Source: Actinomycetes bacterium
GTDB lineage: Bacteria; Actinomycetota; Acidimicrobiia; Acidimicrobiales; GCA-2861595
NCBI GenBank assembly: GCA_023264975.1
Contig: JAHFUS010000022.1
Span: 1 to 53,528 of the forward strand
Direction of reading: 5' to 3'
DNA: 53,528 nt
Each line of letters starts with the position of its first letter. Within the stretch, counting starts at the first letter, position 1. This document shows, one piece after another, positions 33,498-41,718 of this stretch. A program made the position numbers and the translations under genes. The notes beneath the pieces are model-generated. The model made no database searches and was not told the DNA's origin. It saw nothing but the letters and a program-made list of their open reading frames with translations.

Positions 33498-34391
33498 CTA
33501 GGTGAAGCGGGTGAAGAGCTCGGCCAGCTCCTCGGCCAGGCTGGCCGGCGTCGTGTAGCCCTCCTCCGCCCGCACCGTGTCGAAATTGTCACGCACCTTC
33601 TCGATGGTGAGGTCGGGGTCGAAGTAGCCGGGGGTGAGGCCGGTGAAGAACCGGGAAACCCGACCGCCGCCGACGGCGAACACCTCGCCCGAGACGGGGC
33701 AGTCCTCGTGGCACAGCCACGCCACCACGGGCGAGACCACCCGGGGGTGGAGGCGGTCGGCGAAGCCGCCGAGCACCTCCTCGGTCATGCGGGTGCGGGC
33801 CAGCGGGGCGACGGCGTTCACCCGGATGTTGTGGCGGGCCCCTTCGATGGCCAGGACGCGGGTGAAGCCGACCAGCCCCGTCTTGGCCGCCCCGTAGTTC
33901 GACTGGCCGAAGTTGCCGACGATGCCGGAGCTCGACGTGGTGCACACCACCCGGCCGTAGCCCTGCTCGCGCATGTGGGCCCACGCCGGCCGGGTGACCC
34001 AGAAGGCGCCTTCGAGGTGGACGGCGAGGACGGGATCGAGCAGGTCGGGGGTCATGTTGTGGAACGCTTTGTCCCGGAGGATGCCGGCGTTGTTGACGAC
34101 GATGTCTACGCGCCCGAATGCCTCGAGGGCGGTGGCCACGATGGCTTCACCGCCCTCGGGTGTGGCCACGCTCGACGTGTCCGCCACGGCGACCCCGCCC
34201 AGGTCCTCGATGTCCCTGGCCGTGCGGGCGGCCGGGCCGTCGTCGGCCCCCTCGCCCCGCACCGAGCCCCCCAGGTCGTTGACCACGACCCGTGCGCCCC
34301 GCGACGCAAGCAGCAGGGCGTGCTCGCGACCGAGGCCGCCACCTGCGCCTGTGATCACCGCCACCTTGCCGTCGAACCCGAGGTCGCCCAC
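33498..34391 (-). CDS. Short-chain dehydrogenase, MFE-2/3-hydroxyacyl-CoA dehydrogenase-like
   Basis: A 297-residue SDR with an NAD(P)-binding TGAGGGLGREHALLLASRG motif and NDLGGSVRGEG just after it, the pattern of the hydroxyacyl-CoA dehydrogenase part of multifunctional enzyme 2. The catalytic set is there: NNAGILRD, SSSGIVGNFGQSNYGAAK with Ser, Tyr and Lys. Substrates are probably acyl-CoA or steroid-like ketones or alcohols, which cannot be narrowed down. The last 50 residues (from RFFTGLTPGYF) extend beyond the normal SDR core. It starts at GTG 34391. It is divergent from the M23 gene across 133 bp. Confidence 0.85.
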   Translation of the reverse strand: MGDLGFDGKVAVITGAGGGLGREHALLLASRGARVVVNDLGGSVRGEGADDGPAARTARDIEDLGGVAVADTSSVATPEGGEAIVATALEAFGRVDIVVNNAGILRDKAFHNMTPDLLDPVLAVHLEGAFWVTRPAWAHMREQGYGRVVCTTSSSGIVGNFGQSNYGAAKTGLVGFTRVLAIEGARHNIRVNAVAPLARTRMTEEVLGGFADRLHPRVVSPVVAWLCHEDCPVSGEVFAVGGGRVSRFFTGLTPGYFDPDLTIEKVRDNFDTVRAEEGYTTPASLAEELAELFTRFT

Positions 34392-34524
34392 GGCGGGATC
34401 GTAGGGCGCGGGCCCCGGACGGCCGGCCGGGAATCCTGGACGTCGTGGGGAGCTAGCGTGGAAGGTTCTGGGCGAGAGCCTGGGTGGGCCGCCCGATGGG
34501 CCGGCTCGGCGGAACCGGCAGACC

Positions 34525-37500
34525 ATGGAGGGCCGACCAGATGATGACAATTGCCGGCGGCGCGCCCACTGGTCCGGTCCTCCGTCTGACTTCCGGTCGG
34601 TGCGCGTGCGGTTGAGCCCCTGTGTCCGGGCGATGGCGGCGACCTTGGTGGCCGCGAGCATGGCGGTGTCGCACACCGGGGACGCGCGCGCCCAGGAGGA
34701 CCCGGCGACCACGACGACGATCCCGTCGACCACGACCACGACGGATCCGCTCACCTCGACGTCGACATCAACGTCGTCGACCACGACGACCACCACCCAG
34801 CCCGAGACGCCCACCACCTCACCGTCGACCTCGACCACAGCTCCAGGCCAGGACGAGGGACCGACGACGCCCAGCACGGCGGGTGCCACGTCGACGACCG
34901 CCCGCCCCGGAACCGGCCCGACAGCGCCGGTGGGCAACCCTCCCGCCGTAGGTGGCGACGCCGCTCCGCCGCCGGGCACCGTGCCCGAGATCCCGGCCGC
35001 CCTCCAGGCCAAGATCGACTCGGTGCGCCGTTCGGGGCCGAACAGCACGGCCACCCTGATCGAGGCGTTGTCGCCCCTTGTAGCCATGGGTATGACCGAG
35101 CAGGAGTCGGTCCAGGCCGGTTTCGGGCGGTTCCCGGTGGGTGGGCGGGCCACATTCACCGACGACTGGTGGTTCCCTCGCTTCGTGCCCGTGCTCCACC
35201 TGCATGAGGGCACCGACATCTTCGCCGCCTACGGCACGCCCGCCCGCGCCCCGGCGACCGGAACCCTCAACCAGAGGTTCAACCCGGTGGGCGGCCTGAC
35301 CGCGTACGTCACCGAGGCGGACGGCACCTACTACTACCTGGCCCACCTGAGCCGCTACGAGCCCGGCCAGGTGTCGGGGCAGGCGGTACGGGCAGGCGAC
35401 GTGATCGGCTACGTGGGCGACTCGGGTAACGCCCGGGGCACTTCCCCCCATGTGCACTTCGAGGTCCACCCCGGTGGCGGCGGGCCCACCGACCCCAAGC
35501 CATTCCTCGATGCATGGATCGACGAGGCCCTAGCCGCCGTTCCGTCCGTGGTCGCCGCCGCCGTCCCCACGCCGGCCGGCGCCGGGCGGACGCCCACCGA
35601 GGAGCAGGACCTCACCGTGGTCGGCCACACCGACCTCGGAGGCCGGGGCGGCTACGGCGATGTAGTCGTGGTGGGCGACACGGCGTTGGTGGCGGCAGGC
35701 GACGGGGCGCCGCGCCCGGTGGCGGCGATCGACCCCCTCGCCGCCGGAACGGCGGCCACGCCGTCCTGCTCGGCGTCGGTGGCCGTGGTCGATCTCCGCG
35801 ACCCTGCCTCGCCCATCGTGGCCGGCACCATCGCGTTGGCGCCGGGGGAGCGCGTGGAGGACGTGGACGCCCTCGCCGTGCGCACGCCCGGCTTCACGGG
35901 TGACCTGGCGGCGGTGGCCGTAGGGCCGTGCACCCCTGGTGACGGCGGCACGGGCCTGGTGTTCTACGACGTCAGCGACCCCTCCGACCCGCAGTTGCTG
36001 GGCCGGGTTCCCCACCCCCGCCGGCTGGCCGACAGTGGCGGCACCGGCTGCGGAGCCGTCCTGCGGGGCACGTGCGCCCGCACCGACCGCACCGTCGACC
36101 TCCAGCAGCGCCCCGACGGCCGGGTCGTGTCGCTGTCGAGGGCCACGGCGGTAGCCGACGAGCCGGGCCCGGAGGCGTTCGTGGTCGACCTGACCGCGCC
36201 TGCCAGGCCCAGGGCGCTCGGCTTCGTGCCCCTCGGGCGGGGGGACCGGCCGCTCGCCGTCGACGACGGGTGCTCGCCCGTCCACCTCCCCCGATCGCGG
36301 CAGACGCCGGCCGACCGGCTCGGGCCCCTGGTCGACATCACCGGCTTCGCCTTGGCTCCCGAGGGGACCCGGGCGCCGGATGAGATCGTCCTCGACGCCG
36401 GCGACGGCTATCCAACCGTGGCCGAAGGCGGCGGCCGCCGGCTGGCGCTGGCGACCGAGGGCGCCTGGTGGTCGTCGACGTGGGCGCTGCGGGTGGACGC
36501 GCCGGCCGACGCCGGCGGCGAGAAGCCCGGCTGCGCCCGGGCGCTGTCGAGTTCGTCGGACGGGGCCGGTCCCACCGCAGGCGAGCTCGTGTACGTCGGG
36601 CGGGGCTGCCCCGGTCGCCACGAGGTCGATGGCACCACGATCCCGCCGGACCCCTACCTGGGTGACCCCGCCGGGCGCATCGCCGTCACGGACGCCGCCC
36701 TTACCCCGTCCCAGCCGACCCTGTCCGGGCACGGGTGCACGCCGGCCAGCCGCCTGTCCCGGGCCCGGCAGGCGGGCGCCCTCGGTCTGGTGGTGGCGGG
36801 CAGCTTCCAGGCCGACGTGGCCGACGTGGCCGACTTGGCCGACGTGGCCGACGTGGCGACGGCCCCGGCCGCACCCGCCGGCGTCGCGGCCGGGGACGGG
36901 GCGGCGGCACGGGCATCAGGCGCCATCCCCGCCCTCCTCCTGCGCAAGCCCGACGGCGACGCCCTGCGCACCGCACTGTGCCCGCCCGCCCTCGACCCCG
37001 GCGCCGCCTGCGGCGTCGCCGCCGACGTCTCCGCCGAGGTGGTGGAGCTGCCCGCCCGGTGGTCGGGCCTGCGTGTCCTCGACGTCACCGACCCCGACGC
37101 ACCCCGCCAGATCGCCTTGTACCGCACTGCGGCGACGGCGACCCCCTCCGACCCGGGCGCATCGTTCGCCGTCGAAGAGGCGGTCGCCGATGGAAGCCGC
37201 GTGTACGCGGCATGGGGCGCCGAAGGCCTGCGGGTGCTGGACCTGGCCTCGGGCAGCCCGTCCGAGGTGGGGTCGTTCGTGCCGCCGGTTGCGCCGGGAG
37301 CGACCCCGGCGGTGCCCCACGTGACCGGCGTCGACCACACGGCCGACCACGTCGTGGTGGCCGACCGGGACAGCGGCCTGTGGGTGCTCGACAAGCGCCC
37401 CCCCGCCGACACCCGCGGTTACTGGCTGGCCGACGCCGAGGGCGGCGTGCACGCCTTCGGTGACGCCGCCCTGCACGGCGCAGCCGACGGCCTGGCGCTC

Positions 37501-38235
37501 ACCAGCCCTGTTGTCGGCATGGCGCCCAGCCCCACCGCAGGCGGCTACTGGCTGGCCACCGCCGACGGCGGTGTGTACGCCTTCGGTGACGCCGCCTTCG
37601 CCGGCTCGCTCGCAGGAGCGGGCACGGCGCCGATCGTCGGCATCGCCGCCACGCCCTCCGGCCGGGGCTATTGGCTGGTGGCGGCCGACGGGGGTGTGTT
37701 CGCCTTCGGCGACGCCACCTTCCTCGGCTCGCTCGGCGCCAGTGCCCTGGTGCGGCCCATCGTGGCCCTCGTGCCGACGCCGACAGGGCGCGGTTACCGC
37801 CTCGTGGGCGCCGACGGTGGCGTGTTCGCGTTCGGCGACGCCGACTTCCTCGGGTCCACCGCCGCCACGCCGCCGGTCGCCCCGGTCGTGGGCGTCGCCG
37901 GCACCTCTTCAGGCCGGGGCTACTGGCTGGTCGCGGCCGACGGCGGGGTGTTCGCCTTCGGCGACGCCCGCTTCAAGGGCGCAGCGGCGGGTCGCCCGGC
38001 CACCTCCCCGGTGGTCGGCGTGGCCGCCATGACCGGCGTGCGCGGCTACTGGCTGGCCGGCGCAGACGGCCGGGTCGACGCCCTTGGTACTCCCAACCTC
38101 GGCGGGAGCGACACGGCCGGCGCCTCCGCCCCCGCCGTCGTCGCCGTGGCTGCCGTCCCCCGCCCGCCCGCCCCGCGCCCCACGTCTGCCGCGCCGGTGC
38201 GTGAAACCGCCGCCGGCCTCCGCCCCGCCCGCTGA
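34525..38235 (+). CDS. Giant secreted protein: M23 peptidase, beta-propeller-like middle, six C-terminal GYWL repeats
   Basis: A protein of up to 1236 residues. A signal peptide (MAATLVAASMAVSHTGDARA, near residue 37) is followed by a long Thr/Ser/Pro linker. An M23 LytM-type domain (about 200-330) comes next: HLHEGTDIFAAYG and GNARGTSPHVHFEVHPGG carry the HxxxD and HxH zinc ligands. The middle has LVIVD-like repeats (VAVVDLRDPASPIVAG, FYDVSDPSDPQLLG, VLDVTDPDAPRQIA) and a segment like a protease-associated domain, with an ADVADVADLADVADVA run. The C terminus carries six repeats around GYWLVAADGGVFAFGDA. It probably binds and cuts peptidoglycan. The true start may be ATG 34633 or GTG 34600 rather than 34525. 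Confidence 0.8.
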   Translation: MEGRPDDDNCRRRAHWSGPPSDFRSVRVRLSPCVRAMAATLVAASMAVSHTGDARAQEDPATTTTIPSTTTTTDPLTSTSTSTSSTTTTTTQPETPTTSPSTSTTAPGQDEGPTTPSTAGATSTTARPGTGPTAPVGNPPAVGGDAAPPPGTVPEIPAALQAKIDSVRRSGPNSTATLIEALSPLVAMGMTEQESVQAGFGRFPVGGRATFTDDWWFPRFVPVLHLHEGTDIFAAYGTPARAPATGTLNQRFNPVGGLTAYVTEADGTYYYLAHLSRYEPGQVSGQAVRAGDVIGYVGDSGNARGTSPHVHFEVHPGGGGPTDPKPFLDAWIDEALAAVPSVVAAAVPTPAGAGRTPTEEQDLTVVGHTDLGGRGGYGDVVVVGDTALVAAGDGAPRPVAAIDPLAAGTAATPSCSASVAVVDLRDPASPIVAGTIALAPGERVEDVDALAVRTPGFTGDLAAVAVGPCTPGDGGTGLVFYDVSDPSDPQLLGRVPHPRRLADSGGTGCGAVLRGTCARTDRTVDLQQRPDGRVVSLSRATAVADEPGPEAFVVDLTAPARPRALGFVPLGRGDRPLAVDDGCSPVHLPRSRQTPADRLGPLVDITGFALAPEGTRAPDEIVLDAGDGYPTVAEGGGRRLALATEGAWWSSTWALRVDAPADAGGEKPGCARALSSSSDGAGPTAGELVYVGRGCPGRHEVDGTTIPPDPYLGDPAGRIAVTDAALTPSQPTLSGHGCTPASRLSRARQAGALGLVVAGSFQADVADVADLADVADVATAPAAPAGVAAGDGAAARASGAIPALLLRKPDGDALRTALCPPALDPGAACGVAADVSAEVVELPARWSGLRVLDVTDPDAPRQIALYRTAATATPSDPGASFAVEEAVADGSRVYAAWGAEGLRVLDLASGSPSEVGSFVPPVAPGATPAVPHVTGVDHTADHVVVADRDSGLWVLDKRPPADTRGYWLADAEGGVHAFGDAALHGAADGLALTSPVVGMAPSPTAGGYWLATADGGVYAFGDAAFAGSLAGAGTAPIVGIAATPSGRGYWLVAADGGVFAFGDATFLGSLGASALVRPIVALVPTPTGRGYRLVGADGGVFAFGDADFLGSTAATPPVAPVVGVAGTSSGRGYWLVAADGGVFAFGDARFKGAAAGRPATSPVVGVAAMTGVRGYWLAGADGRVDALGTPNLGGSDTAGASAPAVVAVAAVPRPPAPRPTSAAPVRETAAGLRPAR
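37414..38106 (+). repeat. Six-fold protein repeat array in the M23 protein
   Basis: About 46-residue units repeat: GYWLADAEGGVHAFGDA, GYWLATADGGVYAFGDA, GYWLVAADGGVFAFGDA, GYRLVGADGGVFAFGDA, GYWLVAADGGVFAFGDA and GYWLAGADGRVDALGTP. The linkers are like PVVGMAPSPTAG. The DNA copies have diverged, so it is an old array. Such repeats occur in secreted proteins of high-GC actinobacteria, and a propeller or ligand-binding function is likely but unproven. Confidence 0.8.
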
Positions 38236-38287
38236 GGCACGGGAAGCAACCACCGGAGCGCAGGACTTCGGAATCGGGCGCACGTCG

Positions 38288-39559
38288 TCAAAGGCGACCG
38301 GCGGAGTTCTGGCGGGCGTGAAGAGGCGACGCCGGGGCGTAGGCGCCGGCGCCGGTGAACGTGCCGGGGCGCCAGCGTCGGGGGGTGGCGACGACCGCCC
38401 TCGGGTAGTCCTCGAAGAGCCAGCGGGCAAAGTTGCGGCGGGTCCAGTCGTTGGCGCCGGCGACCTGGAGGGTGAGGCGGAGGCCCTTGCGGTGGGCGAT
38501 GCCGACCTTGGACAGGAAGCCGGCCATGCGGTTGTCGACGGCCAGGCCGCGGGTCACGGCAGCGTCGTAGGAGGCCGCCGCCTGGGCCGGACGGGTGGCG
38601 CCGGCGCCGAGCACGGCCTCGGCTGCCAGCACGCCCGTCTCCAGGGCCTGGCCGATGCCCTCGCCCGTCATCGGGTCGGTGGCGCGGGCTGCGTCGCCGA
38701 CGAACAGGGCCCGGCCGCCGGCCGCCCACAGCGTGGTGTGCTCGACGGCGGCGGGGATGGGCCAGGCCTTGTGGGGCGCCTCCGCCACGGAGCCGGGGCC
38801 GAGAGCGCGGCGGACGTGGTCGCGGCGCAGCAGGTCCGACCACTGCTGCTTCATGCCCTGGGTGGTGACGCCCGGCCGGCGCAGGACGCCGAAGCCCACG
38901 TTGGCCCGACCTCCACCGAGGGGGAACGACCAGGCGTAGCCTGGCAGCAGGTCGGGCTCGAACCACACCCACAGCTGGCTGGCCGCCTCGTCGCTCACGC
39001 CGGTGAAGTACTGGCGGAAGGCGTGCCACTCGCCCAGGTAGCCGGGCTCGTGGGGGGCGCCGAGCGCCTTGCGCAGGGGCGACCACACACCGTCGGCGCC
39101 TACTGCGTACCGGGCCGAGATCGGTCCCACCCCGTCGACCTCCAGCACCACCGATTCCCCGTCCGGCGCCGCCGCCGCCCCCCGAAGCCGGCAGCCGTCG
39201 TGCACCGCGACACCGGCCCGGCGGGCAACGTCGAGCAGGGCGCCGTCGAGGTCGGCTCGCCGCGCCACCGCCGCGTACATGCCCTGGTCGCGTGGGAGGG
39301 GGAAGGTCACCGACCGGCCGGCCGGGCCGCGCACGTGCACGTCGTCCACCTCGTACCAGGAGGGCACGTCCTCGGGACGGAGGCCGAGCCGCTCCAGCCG
39401 GCGGAGGGCGCCGGTGGTGAGGCCGTCGCCGCAGCACTTGTCGCGCGGGAAGGTGGCCTTGTCGACCAGGAGCACCGACCGGCCGGCCCGGGCCAGGGTG
39501 ATGGCGGCGGCCGCGCCGGCGGGACCGCCGCCCACCACCGCCACGTCGGCCGTCCTCAT
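38288..39559 (-). CDS. Geranylgeranyl reductase-family FAD-dependent oxidoreductase
   Basis: A 423-residue flavoprotein of the geranylgeranyl reductase family, in which members hydrogenate isoprenoid chains (for example on menaquinone or lipids) or related double bonds. The N terminus has AVVGGGPAGAAAAITLARAG, then FPRDKCCGDGLTTGAL with the conserved Cys-Gly-Asp-Gly signature. VGADGVWSPLRKALG and the second FAD motif ALFVGDAARATDPMTGEGIG follow. The motif order is standard. The exact isoprenoid substrate is not readable, and menaquinone or carotenoid side chains are both possible. It is convergent with the M23 gene, and the next minus-strand gene ends 46 bp upstream of its start. Confidence 0.87.
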   Translation of the reverse strand: MRTADVAVVGGGPAGAAAAITLARAGRSVLLVDKATFPRDKCCGDGLTTGALRRLERLGLRPEDVPSWYEVDDVHVRGPAGRSVTFPLPRDQGMYAAVARRADLDGALLDVARRAGVAVHDGCRLRGAAAAPDGESVVLEVDGVGPISARYAVGADGVWSPLRKALGAPHEPGYLGEWHAFRQYFTGVSDEAASQLWVWFEPDLLPGYAWSFPLGGGRANVGFGVLRRPGVTTQGMKQQWSDLLRRDHVRRALGPGSVAEAPHKAWPIPAAVEHTTLWAAGGRALFVGDAARATDPMTGEGIGQALETGVLAAEAVLGAGATRPAQAAASYDAAVTRGLAVDNRMAGFLSKVGIAHRKGLRLTLQVAGANDWTRRNFARWLFEDYPRAVVATPRRWRPGTFTGAGAYAPASPLHARQNSAGRL

Positions 39560-39605
39560 TCCTGCATTCTCGTCCCCGCCCGCCCCCGCCCGCGGGCGCC
39601 TGGTT

Positions 39606-40502
39606 TCACCGTTGCAGCAGAGCGGCCATGGCCGCCTCGACCTCCGGGTGGCGGAAGGTGAAACCGGCTTCCAGCAGCTTGGCGGGTATCACCCGCTGAC
39701 TCGCCGTCACCATCTCGTACGCCATCTGGCGACCCACCACCAGACCGAGGGCCGCCTTCGGCACGGGCAGGAATGAGGGCCGGTGCACGGCCTTGCCCAG
39801 GGCGCGGGCCAGGACGGCGCTCGTGACGGGCTCGGGCGAGGTGGCGTTCACCGGGCCTGAGAGCGAGTCGTCGCCGAGGACATGGAGGATGGCGCTGATC
39901 TCGTCCTCGAGGGTGATCCAGCTCACCCACTGCCTACCGGTGCCCAGCGGCCCGCCCACGCCCAGCTTGAACAGGGGGAGTTGCTTCTTCAGAGCGCCGC
40001 CGGCGGGGGACTGCACGACACCGGCGCGCAGCTTCACCACCCGGATGCCGGCGTCGGCTGCTGTCCCGGTGGCGTCCTCCCACGCCCGCACCACGTCGGC
40101 CAGGAACCCGTCGCCGGCCGAGCTCGCCTCGGTGAGGACCTCGTCTCCGCGGTCGCCGTAGTACCCGACGGCAGACCCGCTCACCAGCACCCTCGGCCTG
40201 GTGGAAAGGCCGGCCAGTGCTGTGGCCAGCACGGTGGTGCCCTTCACCCGGCTCTGGCGGATGCGCTCCTTCTGCTCGGGTGTCCACCGCTTGTCGCCGA
40301 TGCCCACCCCGCCCAGGTGCACGACGCCGTCGGTGCCCTCGAGAGCGGCGGTGTCGATGGTGCCGGCGTCGGGGTCCCACGCCACCTCACCCTGGCCGGC
40401 CGTGCCCCGCACGAGCCTGCGGGCCCGATGACCGGCTGCCTCCAGGGCCGGGACCAGGGCCGAGCCGATGAACCCGTGCGAACCGCTGACGATTACGTCC
40501 AT
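39606..40502 (-). CDS. TIGR01777-family NAD(P)-dependent epimerase-like protein
   Basis: A 298-residue extended-SDR protein of the TIGR01777/YfcH family, function not firmly known. It has the Rossmann start VIVSGSHGFIGSALVPALEA, LGGVGIGDKRWTPEQKERIR, RPRVLVSGSAVGYYGDRGDE (family-typical SA..YG), LRAGVVQSPAGGALKKQLPL and a C-terminal ending in AGFTFRHPEVEAAMAALLQ. I start at MDVIVSG because the nucleotide motif then begins at residue 3. The 136 bp between it and the next minus-strand gene hold no clear gene. Confidence 0.87.
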   Translation of the reverse strand: MDVIVSGSHGFIGSALVPALEAAGHRARRLVRGTAGQGEVAWDPDAGTIDTAALEGTDGVVHLGGVGIGDKRWTPEQKERIRQSRVKGTTVLATALAGLSTRPRVLVSGSAVGYYGDRGDEVLTEASSAGDGFLADVVRAWEDATGTAADAGIRVVKLRAGVVQSPAGGALKKQLPLFKLGVGGPLGTGRQWVSWITLEDEISAILHVLGDDSLSGPVNATSPEPVTSAVLARALGKAVHRPSFLPVPKAALGLVVGRQMAYEMVTASQRVIPAKLLEAGFTFRHPEVEAAMAALLQR

Positions 40503-40638
40503 GGGCCACTCTGGCACCACCCCCGAACCAGGGGGAACCGCCGCCTTCCAGTGCTCTATCGAACAGAGCTTGATGCAGTGGGAGCGTTCGCCCGCCGAGG
40601 CGCTGGCGATGCAGTCGCAGATGGCACGAAAAGAACTG

Positions 40639-41130
40639 CTAACCGCTGTGTCGGAGAGGCGCCAGCGGGCCGTCGGCGGTGAGGTTGAGCCGCTTTAGGA
40701 AGCACACCGTTGTTCCAACGCCGGGTCGGGCCGAGAACTCGACGCTGTCGGTGAGTGCGGTCATCAACGCGATGCCTCGCCCTCGTGGAGACTCGGGGTC
40801 GGGCATTGCGCTCGACAGCCCGCTCACATCGACCCCCCGCCCGCCGTCGATCACGCTGATCGCGCAGCGCTCGCTGTCGAGATCGAGCCTCACCTCGTAG
40901 TCCTCGGTCGCCCCCGCGTGCTCGATGACATTTGTGCACGCCTCGCTCAGGGCCAGTCTGATGTCGTCGATGCACTCGGGTGCGACCCCCATCTGCACCA
41001 GTGCGGCCAGAGCCACCGAGCGCACGACGGCAACGGTCTCGGCGTCTTGGGGAAGGCACAACGCGATCTGGATGTTCACCGGCCGTGCCCCACTGCAGAC
41101 ATCCAGGTCGACGTCCGCCGGGACGGGCAC
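40639..41130 (-). CDS. RsbW-like ATP-binding regulatory protein
   Basis: A 163-residue GHKL ATPase of the anti-sigma-factor/RsbW type. Box N is LALSEACTNVIEHA, box G1 is ISVIDGGRGVD and box G2 is SPRGRGIALMTALTD. Such proteins bind a sigma factor or phosphorylate an anti-sigma antagonist, and control stress or developmental transcription. No sigma factor gene is adjacent, so the target is unknown. It follows the HTH gene after 8 bp on the same strand, and the two are almost certainly one operon. Confidence 0.82.
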   Translation of the reverse strand: MPVPADVDLDVCSGARPVNIQIALCLPQDAETVAVVRSVALAALVQMGVAPECIDDIRLALSEACTNVIEHAGATEDYEVRLDLDSERCAISVIDGGRGVDVSGLSSAMPDPESPRGRGIALMTALTDSVEFSARPGVGTTVCFLKRLNLTADGPLAPLRHSG

Positions 41131-41138
41131 GGCAAGGG

Positions 41139-41459
41139 TCAGCCTCCGCGGTTTCGCAGCGCCGAGATGCGCTGGTGGGAGACTCCCAACAGCCTGGCGA
41201 TCTGGCGGATGGACAAGCCCTCGTCGCTCAGCGAGCCCACGATGACCCGGCGCAGCTTGGCCGTTGCGTCGAGAATCCGAGCGACGCTGGCGGCCAGGAG
41301 GTCGAGCAGCCCCGAGAGCGACCCTCGCTCAAGCAGCTGTGACCAGGACACGCCGCGCCCACGTTCTCGGTCGAGGGCCCGGGCCCGACGGGCGACCTTC
41401 TGTTGATCTCGGGCTGTCTCCTCAGCTGCCTCGGCCAGTTCCAACAGCGCGGTGGCCAC
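41139..41459 (-). CDS. Small protein with C-terminal helix-turn-helix
   Basis: A 106-residue protein. The N-terminal half is a charged helix (LLELAEAAEETARDQQKVAR), possibly a coiled coil. The C terminus is a helix-turn-helix, SIRQIARLLGVSHQRISALR, similar to sigma region 4 or MerR-free response elements. It has no sensor domain. Its gene is directly upstream of the RsbW-like ATPase, so it may be the DNA-binding part of that regulatory pair. I do not recognise a named family. The 259 bp upstream (41460-41718) show a 16-bp palindrome but no gene. Confidence 0.68.
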   Translation of the reverse strand: MATALLELAEAAEETARDQQKVARRARALDRERGRGVSWSQLLERGSLSGLLDLLAASVARILDATAKLRRVIVGSLSDEGLSIRQIARLLGVSHQRISALRNRGG

Positions 41460-41523
41460 TCCTACCCTCCTGGCTCGGCTCGGTCGTCGTTCCGTCCGTC
41501 TTTACCTCACGCTCTCACTACCC

Positions 41524-41539
41524 GGCAACCGGGGTTGCC
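41524..41539. repeat. 16-bp palindrome in an intergenic gap
   Basis: GGCAACC-GG-GGTTGCC is perfectly symmetric with 7-bp arms and lies between the VanW gene and the HTH gene, both on the minus strand. Its core nearly equals the hairpin GCAACC-GGA-GGTTGC in the aceE leader at 14962-14976, which suggests a dispersed repeat or a shared binding site. Confidence 0.5.
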
Positions 41540-41718
41540 ACACCTGGACGGCGCATACCGCCCACCACCCGGCTCGCCCCGTCAGCGCCGTGGCGCATCA
41601 CGACGGAGGTACCTCGCCGGTCGTCCCGCCCGCGAGCTCGTCCAGATCGGCGGCAAGGGTGGCATCGGCCTGGTGGGCCAGCACGGTCGTGGCGAACTCG
41701 CTTCTCGACGCCCACCTG

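Noticed and set aside
34392-34524. Riboswitch (c-di-AMP or similar) before the M23 gene
   Set aside because: The GC-rich leader has some stems, but I could not match the conserved core of any riboswitch class known for cell-wall hydrolases.
40559-40574. Second LexA box, TCGAACAGAGCTTGAT
   Set aside because: Only the left half matches; the right half lacks GTTCGA and the site is not placed before a start codon.
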